A DNA stretch of 64,000 nucleotides, taken from the NCBI GenBank assembly GCA_944325525.1, contig CALVAK010000005.1:49862-113861 (forward strand), given 5' to 3'. Origin of the DNA: Candidatus Gastranaerophilales bacterium. Its GTDB lineage: Bacteria > Cyanobacteriota > Vampirovibrionia > Gastranaerophilales > Gastranaerophilaceae. The notes below the pieces were generated by a model. The model searched no databases and had not been told where the DNA came from. It saw only the letters and a program-made list of their open reading frames with translations. A program made the position numbers and the translations under genes. Below are positions 34,935 to 43,758 of the stretch, one piece after another; the first letter of the stretch is position 1; each line of letters begins with the position of its first letter.

Positions 34935-35969
34935 TTATCTTATATAATTTATATTTTTTGTTCTATCGTTATTTGCATTTAAATACCAAACAAATAAAAA
35001 TTTGTTATTTATTAAAAATGTTTTATTAGTTTGTCTGTTATTAAGTACATAAGACAAAAAGCTATATGTCAATAAATTTATATTATACTTTAGAGCTGTT
35101 TTTTCAAAATAATCATAAATAAGATAAATATGAGGCGAAACATCTTTGTTATTATATTTTCTTGCATATTGAACTTCAATATCAACAGCTATTGTCTTAA
35201 TTTTTAATTCGTTTATTAATTTAAAGAAATTATCAATTTCCTTTATATTGTCATTTATTCCCGGAATAATAATATATTTAATTATGATATCATTAATATT
35301 CTGTGCATTAGATTCATAATTTTTAATATTTTCCAGTACTTTATGAAACATATTAACCTGTTTGATTTTTTTATATGTTTCTTCCGTACCGGAATCAAGA
35401 GAAATAACAATGGATGCTTTATTTTCTTTTAAGGCCTGTGCAACCGTATTGCTGTACCTTATTGCACTTGTATGAATACGTGCAAGTGTTCCGTTTTGAG
35501 TCAGAAGCTGAACAAGTTCATCAAAATTTTTCATTAACGTAGGTTCACCACCCTGAAAAGTTGCTTCTCCTCCCGGTAAATACATGTTTTTGTCTATAAG
35601 ATCTTTTATTACCGGATAAGTATTATAATTTACATCTCCTTTACTGTATTCATCTGAGCAATATATACAATTTGCATTACAAACTCTGCAATGTGAAAAA
35701 TGAAATTCCGAAATTTTTTTAATATTTTTAAATTCATAATTATTAAGGTGGTAACAGCCTTCACATTCATATATTGTTTTTTGTTTTTGATTATTTATAC
35801 GTTGTTGTTTTTTTTCAAAAAGAGATTCCCAATCAATCATTTCTCCGTGATAATTTTCAATCAAAACAGGAAGACCTCTTCCGTCACTGTGCGAAATACA
35901 ACAGTCGCAAACAGTATTTAAATCAAAATTTATTCCGGATTCTAAAAACACACAGCCTTTATTATTCAT
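34935..35969 (-). CDS. Radical SAM protein
   Basis: 344 residues. The [4Fe-4S]-AdoMet motif CxxxCxxC is in 'HCRVCNANCIYCSDEYSKGD'; it is followed by 'YLPGGEATFQGGEPTLMKN', the GGEPT block of the superfamily, and by 'ARIHTSAIRYSN' and 'ASIVISLDSGTEETYKKIKQ', as in peptide-modifying or activating enzymes. An additional Cys set lies before the motif ('TVCDCCISHSDGR', 'YECEGCYHL'), which could bind a second cluster or zinc. No precursor peptide or partner gene is adjacent. The substrate is unknown. Confidence 0.82.
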   Translation of the reverse strand: MNNKGCVFLESGINFDLNTVCDCCISHSDGRGLPVLIENYHGEMIDWESLFEKKQQRINNQKQKTIYECEGCYHLNNYEFKNIKKISEFHFSHCRVCNANCIYCSDEYSKGDVNYNTYPVIKDLIDKNMYLPGGEATFQGGEPTLMKNFDELVQLLTQNGTLARIHTSAIRYSNTVAQALKENKASIVISLDSGTEETYKKIKQVNMFHKVLENIKNYESNAQNINDIIIKYIIIPGINDNIKEIDNFFKLINELKIKTIAVDIEVQYARKYNNKDVSPHIYLIYDYFEKTALKYNINLLTYSFLSYVLNNRQTNKTFLINNKFLFVWYLNANNDRTKNINYIR

Positions 35970-36046
35970 TAATACCTCAATTATAAAATTGTCAGAAGGA
36001 GAATTTATTATAAATTCGCAGTATATTCTGCTGTCGGATTAAGTAA

Positions 36047-36088
36047 AAAAAGAAAAAGAACAACATTGTTGTTCTTTTTCTTTTTTTT
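36047..36088 (-). terminator. Terminator of the rplU-rpmA operon
   Basis: Long perfect stem (AAGAAAAAGAACAAC and its complement around ATT), beginning eight bases after the rpmA stop on the minus strand. A-run and T-run on both sides make it bidirectional. Confidence 0.9.
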
Positions 36089-36095
36089 AACCAAA

Positions 36096-36350
36096 CTATT
36101 CTGCGTATACGCTTACTTGCTTTCTGTCTCGTCTGTGAGGTTCAAATTTAACTACTCCGTCAATCAATGCAAACAGAGTATAATCTTTTCCCATGCCTAC
36201 ATTGTTACCGGGATGGAATTTTGTACCTTTTTGGCGAACAATAATATTACCGGTAGTAACTGACTCACCGCCGAATTTTTTTACACCTAATCGTTTACTT
36301 TCACTGTCACGACCGTTTTTACTCGATCCGACACCCTTCTTATGTGCCAT
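36096..36350 (-). CDS. rpmA: 50S ribosomal protein L27
   Basis: 84 residues, starting [20 protein letters not shown] with no N-terminal extension, so no Prp-type processing as in Firmicutes is expected. '[18 protein letters not shown]' and '[20 protein letters not shown]' are L27 signatures. Its N-terminus reaches the peptidyl-transferase centre. Follows rplU in the usual pair, with the ribosome site 'aaggaga' before the ATG. Confidence 0.98.
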   Translation of the reverse strand: MAHKKGVGSSKNGRDSESKRLGVKKFGGESVTTGNIIVRQKGTKFHPGNNVGMGKDYTLFALIDGVVKFEPHRRDRKQVSVYAE

Positions 36351-36375
36351 TTTATATTCTCCTTAAATTAATTTC

Positions 36376-36732
36376 TTATTCTTCAGTTGTATTTTCTGTT
36401 GTTTCAGTTTTTGCTTTTGCACTTGTTCTGATTTTATTAATCATAACACGTGTAAAGTTTTGTCTGTGTCCTTGTTTTCTTCTGTAACCTTTTTTTGCTC
36501 TTTGTTTATAGACTAAAACTTTTTTTGTTTTGTCATGTTTAATAACAGTACCTTCAACACTTGCATTTTTAACATAAGGTTGACCTACTTTTGATTTTTT
36601 ACCGTTAACAAGCATGACGATATTTTCAAAAACAACTTTTGAATCAGTTTCATTTTCAAGCATTTCAATATCTACATAACGTCCTTCTGTAACTTGATAT
36701 TGCTTTCCGCCTGTTTCAATAATCGCAAACAT
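36376..36732 (-). CDS. rplU: 50S ribosomal protein L21
   Basis: 118 residues: 'MFAIIETGGKQYQVTEGRYV', then 'KVVFENIVMLVNG' and the C-terminal basic 'VYKQRAKKGYRRKQGHRQNF', which are family signatures, plus a Thr/Glu-rich tail of about 15 residues beyond the usual end. First gene of the rplU-rpmA operon, with a strong promoter at 36831-36859 and a structured leader between. Confidence 0.97.
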   Translation of the reverse strand: MFAIIETGGKQYQVTEGRYVDIEMLENETDSKVVFENIVMLVNGKKSKVGQPYVKNASVEGTVIKHDKTKKVLVYKQRAKKGYRRKQGHRQNFTRVMINKIRTSAKAKTETTENTTEE

Positions 36733-36749
36733 TTTTAATTCCTTTCATT

Positions 36750-36820
36750 TGAGGCACCGTAGCAAAACTGCATTTATTAACGGTGTACCTATCTTACACA
36801 ATATGTATAAAATTATACAT
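36750..36820 (-). promoter_or_regulatory. Structured 5' leader of rplU (candidate L21 autoregulatory leader)
   Basis: The roughly 90-base leader can form CACCGT/ACGGTG (36754-36759 with 36780-36785) enclosing a small GCA-TTTT-TGC-like hairpin, just before the ribosome site 'aaagga'. A perfect ATGTATAA/TTATACAT dyad lies at 36803-36820, at the expected transcription start. L21 leaders are known in other bacteria; this one is an inference from position and fold. Confidence 0.5.
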
Positions 36821-36830
36821 TTACTTTTAA

Positions 36831-36859
36831 AGTTTAACCTGCACAAAATATGTTGTCAA
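36831..36859 (-). promoter_or_regulatory. Sigma-70 promoter of rplU-rpmA
   Basis: On the minus strand the consensus TTGACA is followed by 17 bases and TAAACT. Distance to the rplU start is about 95 bases. Confidence 0.8.
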
Positions 36860-36886
36860 CTCGTTATATAACCACAGTATGAAGAT

Positions 36887-37429
36887 TTATATATCTTTAA
36901 GATAACATGACTTAAGCACTTTAATAAGTTTGCGGATATTTTCTTTAAGCTCTTCATATGTGGAATTGTTATATAATATATAATCCCAGTCTTTTATGCT
37001 GTCTAATTCAGTTTCTGTATTATCATTTGAAGATGTAAGTTTTCCTCTTTTTGCCCGTTCTTCTTCATTTGCTTCGACCCTTACCGTAAAAGCTCCTTTG
37101 CTTTTAAATAAATCGAGTTCATGTTTAACTCTTACATCAGTTACAACTACATTTCCGGGATATGAAATTATAGAATTAAGCCAATAGTCGGGGTCTATAC
37201 TTCTGCCCCAATTGCCGAGATTAATTAAATCTTGCCGGTAAAGAGATTTATTCTTCTCTATTTCTTCAATACCCAGCCCTGTTTTTTTTGAATATTCGGA
37301 TTTTATTGCATCAGCTATTCCAATCCGTCTAAAGTCTTTTAATTCTTCAAGAAGGATTTTTGCAGCCGTATCCTTTCCGGAGAATTGTTTTCCGGAAAAA
37401 ATAATTATTTTTTTATTATTATTCTTCAT
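36887..37429 (-). CDS. P-loop kinase resembling animal-type phosphomevalonate kinase / dNMP kinase
   Basis: 180 residues. P-loop 'FSGKQFSGKDTAAKILLEEL' (GKxxSGKD), then 'GIADAIKSEYSKKTGLGIEE', 'YRQDLINLGNWGRSIDPDYW', 'VVVTDVRVKHELDLFKSKGA', 'VRVEANEEERAKRG' and 'TETELDSIKDWDYILYNN'. This order matches the PMVK family (Pfam P-mevalo_kinase) known mainly from animals, and more loosely phage deoxynucleoside monophosphate kinases and CoaE. The conserved 'SGKD', 'R-x-D-x-I', 'DP', 'D-x-R' and 'E-x-E-L-D' are all there. Overlaps the S1 gene by 11 bases. The actual substrate is unknown. Confidence 0.65.
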   Translation of the reverse strand: MKNNNKKIIIFSGKQFSGKDTAAKILLEELKDFRRIGIADAIKSEYSKKTGLGIEEIEKNKSLYRQDLINLGNWGRSIDPDYWLNSIISYPGNVVVTDVRVKHELDLFKSKGAFTVRVEANEEERAKRGKLTSSNDNTETELDSIKDWDYILYNNSTYEELKENIRKLIKVLKSCYLKDI

Positions 37430-38477
37430 TTTTAATGCTTAAACTTATTCTTCTGTCGTCAGGGTTGAATTTTAGTATTGTTGTTTGAATTTTATCCCCC
37501 ACTTTTAAAATAACATTTTTCTGATTCTGATATTCGATAAGCTCATTATTTGGCAATAGAGCTTCAACGCCTGGAAAAACTTCAACAAAAGCACCGAAGT
37601 GTTTAATTCTTGTAATTGTGCCTTCTATTTTATCGCCATCTTTAATTTTATCTTTTGCTTCAAGCCACGGATCTTTTTCAAGATTTTTAAGGCTCAGACT
37701 TATTCTTTGTTTTTCTCTGTCAATGACAATTACTTCAACGTTAATTATATCACCGACTTTTAAAATATCAGACGGATGATCTACCCATCGCCATGAAATT
37801 TGAGACAAAGGCAAGAGTGCATCAACTCCGCCGATGTCGACGAAAGCTCCGAAATCAGTTATTCTTACAACTTCACCTTTGATAATCTGACCTATTTCTA
37901 ATGTATCAAATAAATCTTTTTTGTTTTCTTCTTTATCTTCTGAATATACTTTTCTGTTTGATAATATAAAGTTGCCCTGTTGAATATCCATAGTAAGGAT
38001 TTTTAAATCCAGAGTTTCACCGACAATATTCTCAGCATTTTTTAATTTTAAATGACTTGAAGGAACAAAGCCTCTGACGCCTTTAACTTCAACAAGAACA
38101 CCGCCTTTTACGGATGAAACAACAACTCCTTGAACAATGGCATCTTCTGCTTTTAATGTTTCAAGTTCACGCCAGCTGTATGCCAGTGCAACTTTTTTGT
38201 AAGAGAGCATGAATCTTCCGTCTTCGTCTTCTTCACGAATAATCAAAAACTCATATTCCTGATTCTTTTTAAGTGTATCTTCGATTGAAACAGTTTTATC
38301 AACAATAGCTTCTTTAATTGGAACATAAGCTGCTGTTTTGGCTCCGATATCAACAATTACTCCTGTTGAATCATATGAACAAACTATACCTTTAACTAAA
38401 TCACCTTTCTGGAAACTATAATCATAATTCTTTAATAGTGCCTCAAATTCAGCATCCGTACATTTTTGCTCATTCAT
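37419..38477 (-). CDS. rpsA: 30S ribosomal protein S1 (four S1 domains)
   Basis: 352 residues with four S1 RNA-binding domains: 'FQKGDLVKGIVCSYDSTGVI', 'EDAIVQGVVVSSVKGGVLVE', 'IGQIIKGEVVRITDFGAFVD' and 'DGDKIEGTITRIKHFGAFVE'. Four domains, not six as in E. coli, is the short form found in low-GC and cyanobacterial lineages. It may act on mRNAs with weak Shine-Dalgarno sites, several of which are in this window. A good promoter is present at 38524-38552. Confidence 0.88.
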   Translation of the reverse strand: MNEQKCTDAEFEALLKNYDYSFQKGDLVKGIVCSYDSTGVIVDIGAKTAAYVPIKEAIVDKTVSIEDTLKKNQEYEFLIIREEDEDGRFMLSYKKVALAYSWRELETLKAEDAIVQGVVVSSVKGGVLVEVKGVRGFVPSSHLKLKNAENIVGETLDLKILTMDIQQGNFILSNRKVYSEDKEENKKDLFDTLEIGQIIKGEVVRITDFGAFVDIGGVDALLPLSQISWRWVDHPSDILKVGDIINVEVIVIDREKQRISLSLKNLEKDPWLEAKDKIKDGDKIEGTITRIKHFGAFVEVFPGVEALLPNNELIEYQNQKNVILKVGDKIQTTILKFNPDDRRISLSIKNEE

Positions 38478-38523
38478 TCTCTTTTACCCTCTAAACTGTT
38501 TATGTAATATTCTACACACACTT

Positions 38524-38552
38524 ATTATACAGTTTTTACGGCTTGTTGTAAA
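38524..38552 (-). promoter_or_regulatory. Sigma-70 promoter of rpsA
   Basis: On the minus strand TTTACA, exactly 17 bases, TATAAT, then about 46 bases to the start codon, with 'agagggtaaaaga' as ribosome site. Confidence 0.8.
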
Positions 38553-38763
38553 GATTTACACCTTTTTAATTGTATTTATCGGCAAGAGCAGTGGTTATTC
38601 ATGGATTCTAGCTTGTTCTTTATTTTTTTTTGAATGTTTTACCGGTTTAATAAAAATTTTATAGTAATGTTGAAATGTCATGCTGTTCCTGAAATATTTA
38701 CGATAACTCGAAAGCATGTTATGCCATCAAATCAGATGTTTGAGCTATTAACCGGAAATTACT

Positions 38764-39660
38764 TTAGTGCAGATATGTTTCAAGAATATCCGCAGAAATT
38801 CTATTCGATTTTAATTTGTTTAGTGCTCTTATTTCTGTTTGTCTTATACACTCTTTTGTAACACCGAATATTTTGCCTATATCTTCAAGTGTCTGCTTTG
38901 GTTTCTCACATAAACCAAAACGCATTATTATTACATTTTGCTCACGGTCTTTCAGATTCTTTAATAATGATACAACTTCTTTTTTCATTGATTCATATTC
39001 TATTTCTTTTTGAAAAGAAGATCTTCTATCTTCTATGATATCAATCAACTTTACTTCAGAACCGTTTTTTATTTCGTAATCTCCTTCCAGCGAAAGTGTC
39101 TTTTTATAGGCATTCATATAATTATTAATTTTTTCCGGTTCTATATTCATTTTTTTTGCTACTTCTTCAACTTTTATATTTGTTCTGCCTTCTTTTTCAA
39201 GGTCTGTCTTAATTTTAGAATATTTTGAAAGAGTTTCCTGTATGTATACCGGAATTTTAACAGAATGTGACTGCTCTGATATTGCTTTAAACATGGCTTG
39301 TTTTATCCACCAGCTTGCATAAGTTGAAAATCTGTATCCGAATTTCCAGTTAAATTTTTCAGCAGCAACCATTAATCCTAAATTCCCTTCCTGAATTAAA
39401 TCTATCATCGGAAGTTTGCTTGAATGAATAACTTTTCTTGCAATTGTAACTACAAGTTTCAAATTTGATTTAATTAATTCTTGTTTTGCCCCGTTATCGC
39501 CTTCTTTTGATTTTTTTGCTAATTCCTGCTCTTCTTCGGGTGTTAAATTTTTGTATCCGGATATTTCTTTTATATAACTGTTAAGATTCATGTCCGAAAA
39601 CATTGAATTTGAATATGTATTTGTTTCGTTTTCACAGTTGTAAACACAATTTAAACTCAT
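38764..39660 (-). CDS. Group-2 (RpoD-like) sigma-70 factor
   Basis: 298 residues from the ATG at 39660, which follows AGGAGT. Region 1.2 'NSYIKEISGYKNLTPEEEQE' with 'AKKSKEGDNGAKQELIKSN', region 2 'IDLIQEGNLGLMVAAEKFNW', 'YRFSTYASWWIKQAM' (the RpoD -10 recognition), region 3 with 'SKYSKIKTDLEKEG' and region 4 'TLEDIGKIFGVTKECIRQTE'. It lacks the long region 1.1, as group-2 factors do. Together with the FliA-like factor it suggests alternative transcription programmes. A striking perfect palindrome is in its upstream region. Divergent from the helicase gene. Confidence 0.9.
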   Translation of the reverse strand: MSLNCVYNCENETNTYSNSMFSDMNLNSYIKEISGYKNLTPEEEQELAKKSKEGDNGAKQELIKSNLKLVVTIARKVIHSSKLPMIDLIQEGNLGLMVAAEKFNWKFGYRFSTYASWWIKQAMFKAISEQSHSVKIPVYIQETLSKYSKIKTDLEKEGRTNIKVEEVAKKMNIEPEKINNYMNAYKKTLSLEGDYEIKNGSEVKLIDIIEDRRSSFQKEIEYESMKKEVVSLLKNLKDREQNVIIMRFGLCEKPKQTLEDIGKIFGVTKECIRQTEIRALNKLKSNRISADILETYLH

Positions 39661-39787
39661 AATAAATACTCCTGATTTTTTTAGCAGCACACATACCGGT
39701 ATTAATTTAGGTTAAATAAGCAGAACACACTAACTCTTTATAAGAGCTATAATACAAGTTTTCAATGCAAGATAAACTGCATTAATT

Positions 39788-39810
39788 AAGTATATACTTT
39801 GTATATACTT
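39788..39810. promoter_or_regulatory. Perfect 23-base palindrome, candidate operator
   Basis: Half-site AAGTATATAC, spacer TTT, then the exact complement GTATATACTT. It lies between the divergent sigma factor and helicase genes, 128 bases from the sigma start and 136 from the helicase start. No T-run follows, so a terminator is unlikely; a dimeric repressor site is more plausible. Confidence 0.55.
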
Positions 39811-39898
39811 AATATATCATCTTGTAATTTTTATTTCAAGTCTTTTGTAAAGACATGTTAAGTAAAAAATCAAATTTGGACAAAAATCTTAATATCTC

Positions 39899-39927
39899 TT
39901 TACAAGAAATATTGTAAAATAATAATA
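39899..39927 (+). promoter_or_regulatory. Candidate promoter of the helicase gene
   Basis: TTTACA followed after 16-17 bases by AATAAT/ATAATA; the start codon is 19 bases beyond. Weak ribosome site 'cagggacaacg'. Confidence 0.4.
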
Positions 39928-39945
39928 CAGGGACAACGATAATCT

Positions 39946-42900
39946 ATGTTAATTCAAGGAAGTTACAGTACAAACAGACTAAATATACTGGTTGAAAAAT
40001 ATAATAGTTTAATTGATAACGGTATTAATACTGGAGAAATTCTTATTATAGTATTAAATCCGGTTCAAAAGAAGTTATTTATTGAAGAGTGTAAGAAGAA
40101 TATTCAAGATATTTCAGAGAGCAAATTAAAGATCTATACACCATACGGTTTATGTTATAACAGTCTTAACGATAATAGTGATTTTATAAATAAAATAATT
40201 AAGGCTAATGATAACTCAAAGATAAACTTGTGCGGTCTTGAGGTTTCACAGTTTATTTTTAAGCACTGTATTAGTGAAGCAGATTTTAAAGATTATATTT
40301 CTAAGATTAATCTTTTACACCAGTTATTCAGAAGATATTCTTTGACAGTGCATAATTGTTTTTCTGCTGATGAAATTAAGCAGAAGTCTTTAATTTTAAA
40401 AGAGTCTTTTTATGAAGATGCACAAAAAGCCATAAATAATTATAAACAAAAAACAATAGAATACAGAAGTTTTGACTATTTAAGACAGCTTGCCGTATTC
40501 CCGATTATTTATAAGAATACAAATTATTTTGACGGAATTAAGTATCTGATTGTAAATGATGCTGATGAAATGTCTTATGTAATATGGCAATTTATTGAAT
40601 ATTTAACTTATAGAATAAAAGATGTGTTTATTGCGTATGATAAGAATGGTTCATCAAGATGCGGATATCTTTGTGCATATAAATCAGGTGTGTTTGATTA
40701 TAAAAAGAAATTTAAAACAAATGAAATTATTCTTGAAGAAAAAAGTTATTTTTCTGATATTGCGGAGAGTTTTTTTAAAAATATAAAAAACGGAGTAAAG
40801 ACAAGAACAAAGAATATAGAACATAAAATGTTTTCGGTAAGGCTGGATATGCTTGGTTCTATACTTCAAAAAGCAGAAGAACTTATATCTTCAGGAATAG
40901 AGCCGGATGAAATTGCAATTATATCTCCTCAGATTGATGATGTTTTTATAAAAACACTTTGTGAGAACAACAGAAATATAAAGATACAAATAATTTCCGG
41001 AAATGAAAAACTGGCAGATATTAAAATCATCCGTCATATACTTATAATATTGAAGCTTGCTTCAGGTATAAATATACCTTCTTATGCATTAAAAAGTATT
41101 TTAATAGATTTGCTTAAAATTCCTTTTAAAAAGAGTTTTGGGATAATAAAAGATTATGAAAAAACAAAGGTTTTAAAGAAGTTTGTTTTTGATGACAATT
41201 TATATAATGCCCGGTATATAAAACTGTATAATCTGATTGAATCACTAAAAAAAACAAAAAATTCATTGTCAGAAAAAATAGATATAATATATAAAAACAT
41301 AAATTTTGAGAATAATAATGATAATATTTCAAAGTATAATTTTTTATTAAAAGAAGCAAAAAGTTTTGAAGATGCATTCGCTGAACGAGAAGAAGATATT
41401 GTAAAAGAATTTATAGTTCAAATAGATAACAGCGTAATAAGTGAGAATCCGGTAGATTCTTTTAATATTGAAAATAAGGCTGTTATAGTGGCAACACCAC
41501 AGAAGATAATAGATTATTGTATTAAAACGAAATATCAAATTTGGGCAGATATATCAAGTAATGAATGGTTTAAGAGTGATACCGGAACTTTATACAATGC
41601 GTGGGTGTTTAACAGAGACTGGCAGAAAAGTTCGTATAATATTGAAGATAATATTGAAAATACAAGAGATAAATCTGCAAGGATTATAAGAAAGGTAATG
41701 TTGTGTGCAAAAAAAGAGGTAATATTTTATTCAAGTTTATATGATAATACAGGAAATGAAAATTTTGGCGGATTAAGTGATTTTATTGAGACGTGTGAAG
41801 AAAAAAAGAAACAAGATAAAATAGTTCCGAGAGAAGACCAAAAGCCTGTTCTTGACTATAAAAGCGGAAAAATGGGGATAATGGCAGTTCCTGGTGCAGG
41901 TAAAACAACCATTCTTCTGGCCTTAATTGTGAATTTGATGCAAAACGGAGTAAAGGCAGAGAATATATTTGTTCTTACTTATATGGAATCTGCGGCAAAA
42001 AATTTTAAAGAGAGAATAAAACAAATTATTCCTGACTCTGATAATCTGCCTAATATTTCTACTATACACGGACTTGCATTAAGGATAATAAAAGAGAACG
42101 GAAACTATATAAAGGCCGGATTAGATGAAAATTTTGAAATTTGTGATGATAATACGAAAGAAAGAATTATAAAAGAGCTGTTTTATAAACTAAAAATTAA
42201 TGAAGAAAAATATGATAACTATTTACGTTGTATTTCAGTAGTTAAATTGTCTGAAAATTCTTGTATTCTGCATTCGAAATATCCTGACATTGAAGAATTT
42301 TATAAATTTTTAAAGGAATATAATAAAGCATTAAAGCAGAATAATTTAATAGATTACGATGATATGCTGAAATTTGCCGTAAATATATTAAATGAAGATA
42401 GTTCTGTCGCAGAATATTACCAGAATCTATGCAGATATATCATTGAAGATGAAGCACAGGATTCATCGGAAATTCAGCAGAAACTAATAAATATATTAGC
42501 TTTTAAACATAAGAATATAGTAAGATGCGGAGATATTAATCAAGCAATAACATCGACATTTACCAATTCAAATACTGAAGGTTTCAGGAAATTTATACAG
42601 AGTAATAAGAAAGTTGAAATGGTTTCATCTCAGAGGTGTTCTGCTCCTATATATTCTTTTGCAAATAAGATTATAGAATCGGCTCAGAAAGATGCTGAAA
42701 AAAATAATGCATTTTATCCGATTAAGATACAAGGTACATCAAATAATCCTTTAACTACAAAACAGCCCGAATTTTTGTGTTTTGAGAATGATAAAGAAGA
42801 GAAATTTTTTATTTTAAATAAGGTAAAAGAAATTATAAAAAAATCACCGCAGGTATCAATTGCAGTTTTATTAAGATTAAATTCGCAGGTAAATGAATAT

Positions 42901-43758
42901 AATGAGTTTTTTATTTCAAATGGAATACAAACGTCAGTAAGAACGGATTGTCTTATTCAAAGAAAAATATATAATTATATTTTTGCGGTTCTAAGTATAA
43001 TTGAAAAACCGGAAAATAATAATATAATTAAGATACTTGCAGAATTATATGCAGAAAAATATGTTAATGAAGATAAAGACAGTATAAAAAACTATATAAA
43101 CTCATTAAAAAAACCTTTTATATATATAGATCCTGATGAATTAAACAGTGAGCTTTTAATACAGTTATACTGGGATATTGATTATTGGCTAAACAATTCA
43201 AATAAACCTGTTGAAGAGATGGCACTTCAAGCCGGATTATATTATAGTGTTAATTCTTCAGACAAATCAAATACATATCTTATTTCGACTTTAATAAAAC
43301 GGTTAAAAAACAGTAATGACGAAAACAATGAAAATTTATTAAACAGGCTTGAATATTATTCATCAAAGCCATTAAGTTCATACAAATTTTTTGAAGAAGA
43401 AACAACAGGTGAAAAAGAGAATCCGTTGCAGATAATGACAATGCATAAATCAAAGGGAGATGAGTTTGATATAGTATTTATTCCACAGTTAAATGAAGAT
43501 AATTATCCGTTAAATATAAACACAATAAAGCTAAAAGGTGCAAGTCATTTTGTTCAGGCAATAAAGAATGATATTGAAAAATGTGGCATTAAATCTCCGG
43601 ATGAATTAAAAGAAGATCAGATAAAAGAAACTCTCAGGCTTTTGTATGTTGGTGTAACAAGAGCAAAAAAAGAATTATATATGACAAATGCAAAGAAGTA
43701 CAAGAACAGAAAAGAAACAAAATCTGTAGATTTTATCCGGAATTTATTAACAACATAG
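39946..43758 (+). CDS. Double-length UvrD/Rep-family helicase with inactive N-terminal half
   Basis: 1270 residues. The C-terminal half is a complete SF1 helicase: Walker A 'VPGAGKTT' (648-655), motif Ia 'LTYMESAAKNFKERI', DEAQD box (835-839), motif III 'GDINQAITSTF', IV 'VLLRLNSQVNEYNEFF', V 'IMTMHKSKGDEFDIVFI' and VI 'RLLYVGVTRAKKELYM'. The N-terminal ~620 residues also read like an SF1 fold, but the P-loop is 'GSYSTNRL' and motif II is 'VNDADEM', so it should not hydrolyse ATP, as in AddB/RecC. No nuclease motif is visible. It probably acts in DNA repair or recombination. A single polypeptide with dead and live helicase halves is unusual. Confidence 0.85.
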   Translation: MLIQGSYSTNRLNILVEKYNSLIDNGINTGEILIIVLNPVQKKLFIEECKKNIQDISESKLKIYTPYGLCYNSLNDNSDFINKIIKANDNSKINLCGLEVSQFIFKHCISEADFKDYISKINLLHQLFRRYSLTVHNCFSADEIKQKSLILKESFYEDAQKAINNYKQKTIEYRSFDYLRQLAVFPIIYKNTNYFDGIKYLIVNDADEMSYVIWQFIEYLTYRIKDVFIAYDKNGSSRCGYLCAYKSGVFDYKKKFKTNEIILEEKSYFSDIAESFFKNIKNGVKTRTKNIEHKMFSVRLDMLGSILQKAEELISSGIEPDEIAIISPQIDDVFIKTLCENNRNIKIQIISGNEKLADIKIIRHILIILKLASGINIPSYALKSILIDLLKIPFKKSFGIIKDYEKTKVLKKFVFDDNLYNARYIKLYNLIESLKKTKNSLSEKIDIIYKNINFENNNDNISKYNFLLKEAKSFEDAFAEREEDIVKEFIVQIDNSVISENPVDSFNIENKAVIVATPQKIIDYCIKTKYQIWADISSNEWFKSDTGTLYNAWVFNRDWQKSSYNIEDNIENTRDKSARIIRKVMLCAKKEVIFYSSLYDNTGNENFGGLSDFIETCEEKKKQDKIVPREDQKPVLDYKSGKMGIMAVPGAGKTTILLALIVNLMQNGVKAENIFVLTYMESAAKNFKERIKQIIPDSDNLPNISTIHGLALRIIKENGNYIKAGLDENFEICDDNTKERIIKELFYKLKINEEKYDNYLRCISVVKLSENSCILHSKYPDIEEFYKFLKEYNKALKQNNLIDYDDMLKFAVNILNEDSSVAEYYQNLCRYIIEDEAQDSSEIQQKLINILAFKHKNIVRCGDINQAITSTFTNSNTEGFRKFIQSNKKVEMVSSQRCSAPIYSFANKIIESAQKDAEKNNAFYPIKIQGTSNNPLTTKQPEFLCFENDKEEKFFILNKVKEIIKKSPQVSIAVLLRLNSQVNEYNEFFISNGIQTSVRTDCLIQRKIYNYIFAVLSIIEKPENNNIIKILAELYAEKYVNEDKDSIKNYINSLKKPFIYIDPDELNSELLIQLYWDIDYWLNNSNKPVEEMALQAGLYYSVNSSDKSNTYLISTLIKRLKNSNDENNENLLNRLEYYSSKPLSSYKFFEEETTGEKENPLQIMTMHKSKGDEFDIVFIPQLNEDNYPLNINTIKLKGASHFVQAIKNDIEKCGIKSPDELKEDQIKETLRLLYVGVTRAKKELYMTNAKKYKNRKETKSVDFIRNLLTT

